Numbered from the stretch's first letter, positions 43,171-52,076 are shown. The stretch is 64,000 nucleotides of DNA from Mesorhizobium japonicum MAFF 303099 (GCF_000009625.1 NC_002678.2:310001-374000); one strand, 5' to 3'. The notes: generated by a model not told the origin, from the letters alone. Program-made: numbers and translations.

Positions 43171-43601
43171 TAGCGCTTGACCGCTTCCAATTGCTCGACA
43201 CGTCTCAACAGCTCCGCGTCTTCAATTATTCCCTTCCCTGCCGCGATTGCGTCCAGCAATTGCTTGGCTTCGTCCGGGCTTATCTCGCCCGACCATGCGG
43301 CGCTCAAAACGGCTGTGGCTAAATTTTCACTTGTCGGATTCTCCACGTCTGGCAATTCGACCGTCCGATTCTTTGGCAAGAATGGATCGGCGCCATAGCG
43401 TAAAAGGATTTCGGCGGCGCGGATATCGCCAGCCAGCATCTTGCCCACAAGCATCGTCATGGCCGTAGCCGCATGCTCATTCGCCGTATCGATCGCTTGG
43501 CGAGAAACCCTGGACCTTGAACCGACTTTTTTAAAGCCGGAGTGGCCGGGTAAAAAGCGGCCCGTCGATGGGTCCTTGCCGGTCCGGTCTGAATTATCCA
43601 T
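43170..43601 (-). CDS. DUF5681-like, small-terminase-like protein
   Basis: A 143-residue product opening with TGRFLPGHSGFKKVGS, the F-x-PGxSG motif of DUF5681, a family often found before phage terminase genes. A helical part (MTMLVGKMLAGDIRAAEILLR) and a coiled-coil end follow. Satellites often carry a small terminase that redirects helper packaging; this is the island's best candidate, but DUF5681 proteins also occur outside packaging loci. Confidence 0.65.
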   Translation of the reverse strand: MDNSDRTGKDPSTGRFLPGHSGFKKVGSRSRVSRQAIDTANEHAATAMTMLVGKMLAGDIRAAEILLRYGADPFLPKNRTVELPDVENPTSENLATAVLSAAWSGEISPDEAKQLLDAIAAGKGIIEDAELLRRVEQLEAVKR

Positions 43602-43718
43602 GGTATTTCACTGCCCCATTTTATGGGAGGTTTATGACCGGTCGGATTGCTCGTCGGACCATGTGGAAAATCCTTCGAACAACCCGACCGGAGAACGCCT
43701 AACGAATCGTCCGAATTG

Positions 43719-44537
43719 CTAGGCGACTTTCTGCCCCATGAGCATTTTGAACGCTTCATCGGGAGTGAGATTTCCGGCTTGGCTGGCAAAGGCAATAACT
43801 GCCAAGAGCAGTTTTTCAGCATCGCTGACCGCTTGCTCGCGTAGTTTCAAGCCATCCAACCGAGCCTTCGCTAGATCGCGAACAAGATCGTCGCTCATCT
43901 TGTTTTTGAGTGGGTTTGCAGCCGTGGCGAGATTGTCGTTCGACGGGTTGTCGATCGTGCGCGCCCACTTCCTGATTGCGAATTCTTCGACGATCAATCC
44001 GGCAAGCTGTTGGTCCTTGGAAAATATCGTCAGGTCAATCGACGGAGCGACAGCGTTCAGGACCGTGATGCCGGGCGACTGCATTACCCAATCGAACGCC
44101 TCTCCAATCTGGTCGAAGCCGTCAAGCATCCGGCGCACTTCCTGCCGCTCCAAACTGTCTGCTGCGATTGAGAAGGGCGTGGGGTTTGGGATTTGGATTG
44201 GCTGAGCAAGAGAGTTGCGGGAAATGCCGACGCTGTTCCGTTCGTCAATTGCCCTGTCACGCAAATACCTGAAGGGAGCGGCCACGTAACGGGCGATTGC
44301 CTCTAGGGACACGTCACGAATTTCGTCGGTCCTCTTCAGCCTCTCCGCCGCACCTATGACCGCATTTCCAGCCGCCAATACTCCGTTATTCAAAGCGCTA
44401 GCGGCAGCATCGATATCGGGCGACATTGTAGAATATTCATTTGGCCAGAAAGCGGAAATCACCGAGCCGTTGTAGTTCCATTGGAATAGCGAGCCGCGCG
44501 AGGAAGCTCCGTCGATCCTCTTGAAATCTTTAATCAT
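43719..44537 (-). CDS. Hypothetical helical protein
   Basis: A 272-residue, mostly helical soluble product with no recognised domain. A 14-bp palindrome lies 100 bp upstream of its start. It shares its LTPDEAFKML ending style with small satellite proteins but I cannot assign a function. Confidence 0.6.
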   Translation of the reverse strand: MIKDFKRIDGASSRGSLFQWNYNGSVISAFWPNEYSTMSPDIDAAASALNNGVLAAGNAVIGAAERLKRTDEIRDVSLEAIARYVAAPFRYLRDRAIDERNSVGISRNSLAQPIQIPNPTPFSIAADSLERQEVRRMLDGFDQIGEAFDWVMQSPGITVLNAVAPSIDLTIFSKDQQLAGLIVEEFAIRKWARTIDNPSNDNLATAANPLKNKMSDDLVRDLAKARLDGLKLREQAVSDAEKLLLAVIAFASQAGNLTPDEAFKMLMGQKVA

Positions 44538-44636
44538 GGCGTGCCCTTTCGAGGTGCTTTGGTGTTACACGTAGAAAGGCGTATGCGTTTGCAGAGAACG
44601 TATCAAGTATTAATAATTGTTGTTAAATGGAAAGTG

Positions 44637-44650
44637 AAATACCGGTATTT
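44637..44650. promoter_or_regulatory. Perfect palindrome, operator candidate
   Basis: AAATACCGGTATTT is a perfect 14-bp palindrome in the AT-rich 250-bp region between two leftward genes. Its symmetry and position fit a dimeric repressor site upstream of 43719-44537. Confidence 0.5.
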
Positions 44651-44786
44651 ATTTGGATGTTATATTCCTGCCTTTTCCAGAAAAATCCTGATTGGCTAAT
44701 TGATTTGGCTATCTGGTCGAGAACTCGGCAATAAATCGAACAAAATCAGACCAATCTAGCGGAGGCAGTCTCCGCCATGCTGGCGA

Positions 44787-45374
44787 TCAGTGGATATTTT
44801 CGGCGAACTGATTTGGTGCCGTCCATCTGCGAGTGTCCTTGGAACGGTAGCCAAGCTTAACGAGCGCTCTGATTATTGCCGGGGGAAGCTCCTTGGACTG
44901 CCGCGCAACTCCAGTTGGGAAATCCCTCCACGGTTGCAAGTGGCGATCGAGCATTTCGGACACGACGGTGCTTGATGAGTCCTCGAATTGCCAATTGTCG
45001 GATTGGTCAACCGAAGCCGACATAACTCCGTTGATTATTCCAAAGGAAAAATGGGTGGAACTGACAACCATATTGTCGGCACAGCCACCCAATGTTCCCC
45101 AAACAACAAACGGATGCCCGTCTGTCGTGGCCGCGTCGAACATGAAGGAATAGGATTGGTACGTCTTATCGAAGCTGAACGTGGTCCGGATGTTCCCTTC
45201 GTAGCCGGAAACCATGTCCAGGCATTCGTCCCGGTATTGGAATTCCGACGGATTGACCGGCGACGCCCATTCGCGTGTCCTGCCCGATAGCCACAAAAAC
45301 GCGTGGTCAGCGATTTGCCCTAGCTTCGCGAAATTTGCGTGATCAGCGGTGATGGTCGAGGCTCTATTCTTCAT
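44787..45374 (-). CDS. Hypothetical protein next to replication module
   Basis: I start it at ATG 45374, with AAGGA upstream; the frame is open to 45407. The 195-residue product is alpha/beta with no recognised fold (FSFDKTYQSYSFMFDAA, VVWGTLGGC). It is the first gene after the primase and the inverted repeat. A small hairpin (44759-44775) follows its stop. Confidence 0.6.
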   Translation of the reverse strand: MKNRASTITADHANFAKLGQIADHAFLWLSGRTREWASPVNPSEFQYRDECLDMVSGYEGNIRTTFSFDKTYQSYSFMFDAATTDGHPFVVWGTLGGCADNMVVSSTHFSFGIINGVMSASVDQSDNWQFEDSSSTVVSEMLDRHLQPWRDFPTGVARQSKELPPAIIRALVKLGYRSKDTRRWTAPNQFAENIH

Positions 45375-45407
45375 GACGAGCGTCCTTAAAATTACATAAT
45401 TTGCCAT

Positions 45408-45492
45408 AGACAGGGTTAGACAGGGTCTTAGTCCTCTCCTGAGAAATTCAGGTTTTTACCTATAGGCTTTAAGACCCTGTCTAACCCTGTCT
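45408..45492. repeat. 23-bp inverted repeat of paired AGACAGGG iterons, origin candidate
   Basis: The left arm (45408-45430) and right arm (45470-45492) are perfect inverse copies. Each arm contains AGACAGGG twice, 9 bp apart, giving four copies in a 2+2 inverted layout around a 39-bp AT-richer centre. The right arm includes the stop codon of the primase gene. Iterons next to a primase gene are the usual form of satellite and plasmid origins. Confidence 0.65.
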
Positions 45493-47823
45493 GAAGCCAT
45501 ATTTTCCGCGAGCGTTCACCGCTTCGGCGTATGCCCACTGTGGATTTGTTTCGATTTGCTGAGCGGTGTAGTCCCGCACGACGACGAAGCGATATTTGTT
45601 CGGTCCTATCGAAATTCGCTCAACTAGCTTCATCCCCGCTTGTTCGATCAATTTGTTGATCGTTTTCTCGCCGGGCAGTTTGGCGATGCTCACATGTAGA
45701 TAATTGATGACGTCGCTGCGCTCTGCCAACGGTCCCGGCCATTCGTCTCTGAATGCTGCGAGCAAATTGTCCAAGTCGGAAGCCATCGCGCCGAGGGCCT
45801 TGCGCTTAGCTTCGTTCATGTCGGGAATAGCGCCGGGTTTGAACCCCGATATGTCCAAAAGCTCCAACCTCTTGCGCACGGCGGAGATAAAGTCCGGATT
45901 GGCAATCTGGCTATAAATTCGCTCGTAGTAGTCAGGCGATTGCCTGTGCGTTGGATTGGCAACGACGTTGAACCGTCGGTCCGAAGCGTCGAACGGAAGT
46001 GCGTCCCAATTGTTGCTAAAAAAGAGCCATCGACAGCAGTTCCATTCGACAAATTCCAAGCCGTGCTTTTCGTTGATCCGGCGCATTTCCGGATTGATCA
46101 TCGACTTTAGTTTTTCACTGTGGCTCCAGCGACCATATCCCTGCATTCCTGCTTTGGCTTCATCCACGACGGCGAGCAATTTTCGGCTCAATCGACCGTT
46201 GAATGTTCCATCCAGCATTTCCTGTATGTCGATGCCGGCAGCCACATAACCGCGCAGAACTCGGACAAGGACGCTCGATAGCCAGTTGCGGCCTATTCCC
46301 GTCTCCTCCGTGATGAAGAGATAGGCAGATTGAGGAAGCTCTTCCGGACGCTGGACAATGTGCGCAAGCCATTGCTCGAAACGAACGCGCTCCGCCTCAA
46401 TCGGGATGAGGTAGGCCAGATGCTCGCTCCAAACCTCCACAAGTGACTGAGAGCCATCTGGTAAGCGATACGGCTGAAACCCGCGCCAAGTGTTGAACCC
46501 TGCCCCTTGGCTTTCTGGCGCCTCGCAGATGACAGCTCCGTTCGGCTTCCAAGTTATAACGTCGACACTCTTCCTTGATGGCGATTGCTCCCACTGGTTG
46601 AACACCGGCAGATAGCGTTTTTTGAAGTCGCCGGTTTTCGGGTCAATTGTGCTGGCGGCGACTTCATATCGGGAAGCTGAGTATTCACGTTGTGCCGTGG
46701 CAAACGGCAGAACGTTGAGCGTTCTGGAATCGGCAATCGCTCCGCCCGATTTGCTGTGGCGGATGAACCAAAGGTCCTGAAGCATATCCTCAAGCGTCAT
46801 AACGCGAGTGTGGATATCGGCCCCAATATCACTTCCTATTCGGACGTTCTCTTGGACCTGCCGGGAGCGACGTTCTTGACCGTTGCCGCCGTAGACGGTT
46901 TGGCAGGATCGTACTGCGGCATTGACGGTCGAGTTTCTGTAGGCCGCGCGACGTGTCCATTTCTCCCGCCTGCCTAGTGCGGATCGACCGAACAGTCGGA
47001 TGATCCGCCCATAGTCGCGACCGGTCCAAAAGGCCAAGACATTTGCCAAAGCTTGATCTGCGCTCGAATGATCGAAGGGCTTGCCTGTCGCTGATGGAAA
47101 ATATTGCGCAAGCGCTGCCGCGTGAGCCTCCCACAGTTGGAGGTTCGTCGGCGATGCCTGGAGCTTGGCCTTTGTGCCGCCTGTGGAGGCGAGGAAGCGG
47201 CGCAACAGCTCTTCGTCGTCGTCTGGACCGATCCAGCGCGGATCGCGCTCTACGGCCTCTTGAGAGGCGTCTTGCTCGCCAACCCCGCGAGCTGGAACGA
47301 GGATCGCTAACTGGTTCGTCCAGTCGATATCGATGTTGCCTTGAATGCCACCCGGACCAAAAGCGACGAACCGCTTAGTTCGGTAAAATTCGCACCAGCC
47401 GGCCCACTTGTTCCTAAACCCACCAAGCGCCACCTTGTCGCATCGCCCGAATATGTGAATCCCCTCGCCGCTCTGACTTAGCTCCCATGCAGCGTTCGGA
47501 AACATTCGAGTTATGGCAGCGGCTTCGGCTGACAACTCACCAGTCGTGGCGTCTCTACATCCATCCAGATCGATCACAAAAAATGGATCGTTTTCGGCAA
47601 AGACAAATCCAATTCCGGCATACTGCCCGGACGCCAGCGCTCTAACAGCCGTTGGATAATCGGACCATGTGGCGGGGTTGGTCGTATCTGCCCTTCCACC
47701 ATTGGCCGAATAAGGCATCTTCGCGGGTTTGGGCGAGCCGGGTTTTTGCTCCAATCTCCAAACTACGAACTGCCTATATGGGAGCAATTCAGGTGGGAGC
47801 CTGACGGAACTTCCGTCACGCAT
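45481..47823 (-). CDS. Primase-polymerase/helicase of the island
   Basis: I start it at ATG 47823 (MRDGSSV); the frame is open from 47955. The 780-residue product has an N-terminal primase-polymerase domain of the NrS-1 type (QFVVWRLE, then FFVIDLDGCRD with the metal-binding Asp, and SGEGIHIFGR), a helix-bundle domain at about 240-310 (FWTGRDYGRIIRLF) and a C-terminal superfamily 3-like helicase with a degenerate P-loop (EETGIGRNWLSS) and VVDEAK. It should prime and unwind the island's own replication. It overlaps the alpA-like gene by 8 bp. Confidence 0.85.
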   Translation of the reverse strand: MRDGSSVRLPPELLPYRQFVVWRLEQKPGSPKPAKMPYSANGGRADTTNPATWSDYPTAVRALASGQYAGIGFVFAENDPFFVIDLDGCRDATTGELSAEAAAITRMFPNAAWELSQSGEGIHIFGRCDKVALGGFRNKWAGWCEFYRTKRFVAFGPGGIQGNIDIDWTNQLAILVPARGVGEQDASQEAVERDPRWIGPDDDEELLRRFLASTGGTKAKLQASPTNLQLWEAHAAALAQYFPSATGKPFDHSSADQALANVLAFWTGRDYGRIIRLFGRSALGRREKWTRRAAYRNSTVNAAVRSCQTVYGGNGQERRSRQVQENVRIGSDIGADIHTRVMTLEDMLQDLWFIRHSKSGGAIADSRTLNVLPFATAQREYSASRYEVAASTIDPKTGDFKKRYLPVFNQWEQSPSRKSVDVITWKPNGAVICEAPESQGAGFNTWRGFQPYRLPDGSQSLVEVWSEHLAYLIPIEAERVRFEQWLAHIVQRPEELPQSAYLFITEETGIGRNWLSSVLVRVLRGYVAAGIDIQEMLDGTFNGRLSRKLLAVVDEAKAGMQGYGRWSHSEKLKSMINPEMRRINEKHGLEFVEWNCCRWLFFSNNWDALPFDASDRRFNVVANPTHRQSPDYYERIYSQIANPDFISAVRKRLELLDISGFKPGAIPDMNEAKRKALGAMASDLDNLLAAFRDEWPGPLAERSDVINYLHVSIAKLPGEKTINKLIEQAGMKLVERISIGPNKYRFVVVRDYTAQQIETNPQWAYAEAVNARGKYGFRQG

Positions 47824-48031
47824 CCGGAAGGCTCCCAATGTAAGTTTCGATGTCGCTTCGAAGGAAGCCAACCAGCCTCGGACCGATCTTCTTCTTCCTC
47901 GGAAAAGACGGATTGTCCTTGATGTACCGGTCCAACGTCGGACGGCTAATCCCAAGCGTTGCGCAAACCTGGGGGATCGACAGCACGATTGCAGATTGGT
48001 TCATTTCGCGGACGCGCAGATTTCCTGCCAT
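47816..48031 (-). CDS. AlpA-like regulator
   Basis: I start it at ATG 48031, with GGAG nine bases before; the frame is open from 48121. The 71-residue product has the AlpA/MerR-type helix-turn-helix (IPQVCATLGISRPTLDRYI) and a wing ending RLVGFLRSDIETYI. AlpA activates excision and expression in P4-like elements. It lies between the integrase and the primase, the standard satellite order. Confidence 0.82.
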   Translation of the reverse strand: MAGNLRVREMNQSAIVLSIPQVCATLGISRPTLDRYIKDNPSFPRKKKIGPRLVGFLRSDIETYIGSLPDA

Positions 48032-48178
48032 GGCCACACACTCCATCTGATTGATTGTCAGTAAGGTGCGGCGTCCGCCGTCATTCGTTGAGCCGCCGCG
48101 AAGGCCTTCCAGCCCGCTCAAGGTGAGCGCAGGTTGTCGCGGTCCGAATCAAGGACGATTTCGTAGGTACAAAGAGGA

Positions 48179-48219
48179 ACACAAAGCGTCAACGCGTTTT
48201 GAATCGTTGCGCTTTGTGT
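48179..48219. promoter_or_regulatory. Inverted repeat between alpA-like and integrase genes
   Basis: ACACAAAGCG (48179-48188) and CGCTTTGTGT (48210-48219) are perfect 10-bp inverse arms, extended by a further partly matching block. It could be the integrase terminator or a regulator-binding site for the alpA-like promoter. Confidence 0.5.
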
Positions 48220-48248
48220 CCACAAATAAAAGTATGCCGGCAATTGTT

Positions 48249-49457
48249 TTATCGGGCGCTTGCTAAATATGCCGACCAATCTTCCATTAACTGCCGGCGC
48301 TTCTCCATCAAATCTCCCCGTCGATAAGCGGCTTCAACTTTATTTTTGATTGTGTGGGCCAGCGCCATTTCAACAATGTGGTTCGGGTATACGGTTTCCT
48401 CCGCCGCCCAATCGCGGAAAGCCGACCGGAAACCGTGCGGGACATAGTGGCCTAATTTCAAACCACGCATGACCATGAGCAACGCCATGTTGCTGAGTGA
48501 TTTGTTGCGTATTGCTCCGGGGAAAAGATACGGGTTTCCCTCAATGCGGAGCAATGATGCCACGAGCTTCAACGCTTCACTGGACAAGGGAACCCGATGT
48601 TCCTTGCCGGATTTCATCCGGCTTGCCGGGATCGTCCAGACCGCTTTTTCAGTGTCTATTTCCGACCATTCAGCGCCAAGTGTTTCGTTCGTCCGTGTCG
48701 CTGTCAAAATCAGAAATTGAAGCGCCTTGGTCGAGTAATCCTCCCGTTCGGCTATTGATTGAGCAAACGCGGGAATTTCCGGATACGGCATCGCGGAAAA
48801 ATGGTTCTTTTCCTGTTTGCCGTTTAGCCAGAATTCCAGATTGTCTGCCCATCGCGCCGGGTTGTGATGGTTTGCCCATATCTCCGGCTTTTCAGACATT
48901 CCCTTGGCCTTGGCGGCTCCGATAATTGTCTCAACGCGAGAGCGTACGCGAGATGCCGTCTCGCGCTTTGTCGCCCATAGCGGTTGGAGAATTTTCAGGA
49001 CTTCGGCTGTTGTAATCGACTGTGGTTCGAGATGGCCGATCACAGGATATACGTACGTCGCGAGCGTGTTTTCCCACTGTTGAACATGCTTGGCATTTTT
49101 CCAGCCGCCCCGGTTCGCCGCGATATAGTCCAGGGCGACCGATTTGAACGTGACTAGCTGTCGGACCGGTTCTGGACTGGCAGCCTTCGCCGCCTCCCGT
49201 TCGGCTAGAGGGTCAATCCCTTTTCTGACCTTTTCGCGCTCGGTTTCAGACAGCAATTCGATTTGCTTCAATTCCCGGACAGTCGCCGGGATTGAGTCCG
49301 TCAGCGACATTTGCCGACGACGACCTTTGAGCATGTACCGTATTGCCCAAAAGGGACGACCGGACGGCGCGATGAAGAAATAGAGCGCTTTTGTATGGCT
49401 CCATTGACCCGGTTCACCCTTGTGAACCAATGACTGAATTTCCCGAATAGTGAGCAT
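48249..49457 (-). CDS. P4-type tyrosine integrase of the island
   Basis: I start it at ATG 49457 (MLTIREI); the frame is open from 49562. The 402-residue product has a DUF4102-type arm-binding domain (1-90), a core-binding domain (100-195) and a catalytic domain with R255, K285, H341, R344, H368 and Y378. It is unrelated in family to the prophage integrase. This family targets tRNA 3' ends, matching the 14-bp att repeat. Transcription runs away from the att site at 49649. Confidence 0.93.
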   Translation of the reverse strand: MLTIREIQSLVHKGEPGQWSHTKALYFFIAPSGRPFWAIRYMLKGRRRQMSLTDSIPATVRELKQIELLSETEREKVRKGIDPLAEREAAKAASPEPVRQLVTFKSVALDYIAANRGGWKNAKHVQQWENTLATYVYPVIGHLEPQSITTAEVLKILQPLWATKRETASRVRSRVETIIGAAKAKGMSEKPEIWANHHNPARWADNLEFWLNGKQEKNHFSAMPYPEIPAFAQSIAEREDYSTKALQFLILTATRTNETLGAEWSEIDTEKAVWTIPASRMKSGKEHRVPLSSEALKLVASLLRIEGNPYLFPGAIRNKSLSNMALLMVMRGLKLGHYVPHGFRSAFRDWAAEETVYPNHIVEMALAHTIKNKVEAAYRRGDLMEKRRQLMEDWSAYLASAR

Positions 49458-49648
49458 GATTTTGAATCCCGGCTGACGGCGAACTAGCCAAATCCAGTGG
49501 CCAAATCGCGAGAAAACGTTGTGATGCGTCAGTGAACTGTTGTGAGCGTTAGTGAGCGTCACAACACCGAGAAAAATTAACGATATCAGATGGATAGTAG
49601 CGCATTTGTGGCCCCTTGTGAACGTCTATGGACGCTCATTTCGTAGGT

Positions 49649-49662
49649 CACTCCCTCCGCCA
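49649..49662. repeat. Island right att site
   Basis: CACTCCCTCCGCCA, identical to the tRNA-Ser 3' end at 37804-37817. It marks the junction with chromosomal DNA, which resumes at 49663. Confidence 0.85.
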
Positions 49663-50381
49663 GAAGTTTTCCTATCATGTTGATTAATCGATGAAATTAT
49701 TCATCGCCTTATTCTGTTCCTAACTCCATTCCTAACTTTCCCGGCTGATGGTTGATCGTCGCCGCAGGGATTGTCCTCCCCGGATGCCATGAGGCGCTTG
49801 GCTGATAATTAGCTTCATCTAATATACTCTTGTCCCGAAAAGCCGAGGGGTGGTCATGGGAGAACCACGAAGATGGATCGCGCTGGCGTGGCTAGTCCTA
49901 TCTGGCGTTAAATTTCAAACTGAGACACTACCCTTCGGGGAGCCGGCTTGCGTTTACCCGAGGCCAGCGCGATGCCCCTTTTTGGGAAGGGCAAAAATGA
50001 CAACGAAAATACTCGGCGCCGGGGTCAGCCCGCTGCCGGCGGGACGTTTTGCGAGCAGAATGACCTATCCAATGCACTCACAGCGCCCCAGGTAGACGCC
50101 TAGCGGCCATTCCGCGCCTTTGCTCTAGACGTTGCCGGCAAGCTCCTGACAAAGAGGGGGCGGCCCCAGAAATGGTTGTCATCCCCGCGTTTCGCTGCGT
50201 TTGGGAAATGCTCCGCAATCCGTTTGTGAAGGAAGGAGGCGTCCTCTGGTCAAGCCTTCCTCGACACAAGAGCCGAAACGTCCAAAACGCGACTAAACCG
50301 TGCAATCCCGACTTTGCCTCCAGTCGATAGCATTTCGTCGTGTCCAATGCAGCGACACTTCAAAACGAAGGAGGAATAGTC
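49663..50381. other. Chromosomal intergenic region with possible small RNA
   Basis: No convincing protein gene lies here. A possible promoter (TTGGCT, 16 bp, TAATAT near 49820-49826) precedes a structured stretch (see 49840-49985). A 32-codon frame starting at ATG 49997, after GGGAAGGG, is possible. The rest shows no feature I recognise. Confidence 0.5.
49840..49985 (+). ncRNA. Candidate structured small RNA
   Basis: Three paired elements are seen: GTGGT/ACCAC (49850-49868), a long-range 11-bp pair ATCGCGCTGGC (49877-49887) with GCCAGCGCGAT (49963-49973), and a CCC-TTCG-GGG hairpin between them. A T5 run follows. A promoter-like pair lies just upstream. The middle (around 49905-49930) also recalls ends of IS21-type elements, so a decayed insertion sequence is the alternative. 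I do not recognise a known RNA family. Confidence 0.35.
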
Positions 50382-50933
50382 ATGCTTATTAATCGTCGCC
50401 GCGTTCTCGAAGTCGCGGCCGCACTTCCGATCATTTCGGTCGCGTCGTCTATCACAACCTCTGCCGCATCCGCAGCGGCCTTCGACTTCTCCAGCATCAA
50501 GACTGTCAAGCAATTTGGTGCCGAAGTCATAGGCCGCGCTGACCTATCGCGAGCGGCTTGTGAGGTTGCGCTGAAAAAGGCGACGCGTGCCGATGCCAAG
50601 GAGTTCGCCGGCTTCGAGCTAAAGGAGGCCGAGACAGTCATCGCTGTGTTGAAGGAACTTGGAACCCCGTTGCCTCCGATGGGCGACGCCGCGAAAAGCG
50701 CGCTCGAACACATCGCCGGTTCGGCGGCAGGCACTGCGTTTGACACAGCCTATATCGGGGCAGAGTACGAAAACCATGCCTTCTTGCGCGACTTAGCGGA
50801 AGCCTATCTGAAGAATTCTGACCCGTCGGACCCATCTGAACAGCATGGGCGCCAGCTCGCGACAGTCGCACATTGGGCTTTCTGGGAACACACTGCTCTC
50901 ACTCAGCGAATCGCCCGCGAATTGGCGGCCTAG
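50382..50933 (+). CDS. DUF4142-like exported protein
   Basis: I start it at ATG 50382, with GGAGGA upstream. The 183-residue product has a signal peptide with an arginine pair (NRRRVLEVAAALPII) and a helical ferritin-like domain (EFAGFELKEAETVIAVL, LRDLAEAYLKN, AHWAFWEHTALTQ), matching the DUF4142 pattern of periplasmic proteins. Function unknown. It is convergent with the AraC regulator gene. Confidence 0.75.
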   Translation: MLINRRRVLEVAAALPIISVASSITTSAASAAAFDFSSIKTVKQFGAEVIGRADLSRAACEVALKKATRADAKEFAGFELKEAETVIAVLKELGTPLPPMGDAAKSALEHIAGSAAGTAFDTAYIGAEYENHAFLRDLAEAYLKNSDPSDPSEQHGRQLATVAHWAFWEHTALTQRIARELAA

Positions 50934-50992
50934 ACACCGCTTCAGCTGGCGTCTCATCATTGCCGAGCGCGTTTGAGTACGCGCTCGGCGAC

Positions 50993-51934
50993 CTATAGAT
51001 TTCGCGCTCGCCGCCATGTGGCTGGGCTGGTCCCTACGAGACGCACAAAGACGCGCGTGAAATGGCTTTGGTCCGAAAAACCACAACTCAGAGCCACTTC
51101 CGCGAGAGTGGTTTTTTCGTTAATCATCGCCGACTTAGCTCGTTCAACGCGGCGGTACAGAAGCCATTGATGCGGCGCCAGGCCGGTGGTCTTGCAAAAA
51201 GCCTTCGAAAAATAGCTCACTGACAATTTACACGCCGCTGCCACGTCTTTTAGTGGCAACTGGCCTGTAAGGTCACCCTCGAGCAGCTCGATTGCCAATC
51301 GTGCCTGCCACGGCGCCAACCCGCCACGATGCTGCAGGGATCGCGGCTTTAGCCCGCCATAAGTTTGCGCCAAATGAACTGCGGCCGCCATCATCAGATG
51401 GTCAAGAAAAAGTCGGTTCGTTTCCTCTGGCGCCTTAATTGCCGCACGCACGGTACCGATGAGCCCGCGAATGACGTCGTCATCGATGGGCTGCGCGGGG
51501 ACATAGGCAAGCTCGCTGATTGATCGCGCTTCTAGGTCTTCGGCCACCGTGTTGAAAGTAGCGCGAGGGATGTAGAAATGAACCGTGTGATGCGGCCCCA
51601 TTATGATAGCGTTGGGCTTTCGCTGGAGGTCGCGGAGGATGGTGTGTCCCGCCCGAAGCGTTCCTACTATGCCGGGCCGTCCGTCCTCCCATGATATATG
51701 GTTGGGATAGTCCTGTAGCTGCGTTTGGACGAGAAACGCATCTTCCGGGGGAACAGGTACGCTAGGCTCGGGCTTATGGCAGTATCCGGACGTTTCGGTG
51801 TAAGCAATTTCTCCAGTACGCAGCGAGCCTGTTTTAAAAACGCTAGCCTTTGCAAGCTTGAAATAGCTCGCAAATCGATCGCCATAAGCGCCGGCGGAAG
51901 GCAGCCGTGATTCTAGGTCGGTAGACCCTTTCAT
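50993..51934 (-). CDS. AraC-family transcriptional regulator
   Basis: I start it at ATG 51934; the frame is open from 51985. The 313-residue product has a variable N-terminal sensor region and a C-terminal AraC domain with two helix-turn-helix units (LKDVAAACKLSVSYFSKAF and LAEVALSCGFSDQSHFTRVF). The target is not evident; it stands alone. Confidence 0.9.
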   Translation of the reverse strand: MKGSTDLESRLPSAGAYGDRFASYFKLAKASVFKTGSLRTGEIAYTETSGYCHKPEPSVPVPPEDAFLVQTQLQDYPNHISWEDGRPGIVGTLRAGHTILRDLQRKPNAIIMGPHHTVHFYIPRATFNTVAEDLEARSISELAYVPAQPIDDDVIRGLIGTVRAAIKAPEETNRLFLDHLMMAAAVHLAQTYGGLKPRSLQHRGGLAPWQARLAIELLEGDLTGQLPLKDVAAACKLSVSYFSKAFCKTTGLAPHQWLLYRRVERAKSAMINEKTTLAEVALSCGFSDQSHFTRVFVRLVGTSPATWRRARNL

Positions 51935-52076
51935 GGTGGATGCGCGCCTGCAATTTGAGGATGCCCTGAAGGATCCATGCTCCAAAAATGCACTGCACTA
52001 GGTTCCGTCGCATTATGAGCACCAACGTCCCGTTCAAGCAATACGTGTTCCCCGCATCGCAAGCGAACACGGCCTA

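Larger units (their letters stand above)
37804..49662. mobile_element. Satellite-like integrative island in the 3' end of tRNA-Ser
   Basis: A 14-bp repeat, CACTCCCTCCGCCA, occurs at the tRNA 3' end (37804-37817) and at 49649-49662, enclosing 11.8 kb. Next to the right end lies a P4-type integrase, then AlpA-like regulator, primase-polymerase/helicase, an iteron-like inverted repeat, small DUF genes including a DUF5681-like one, and exported cargo proteins at the left end. There are no head or tail genes, no conjugation genes and no partition genes. The plan resembles P4-like or PICI-type phage satellites. Confidence 0.85.
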
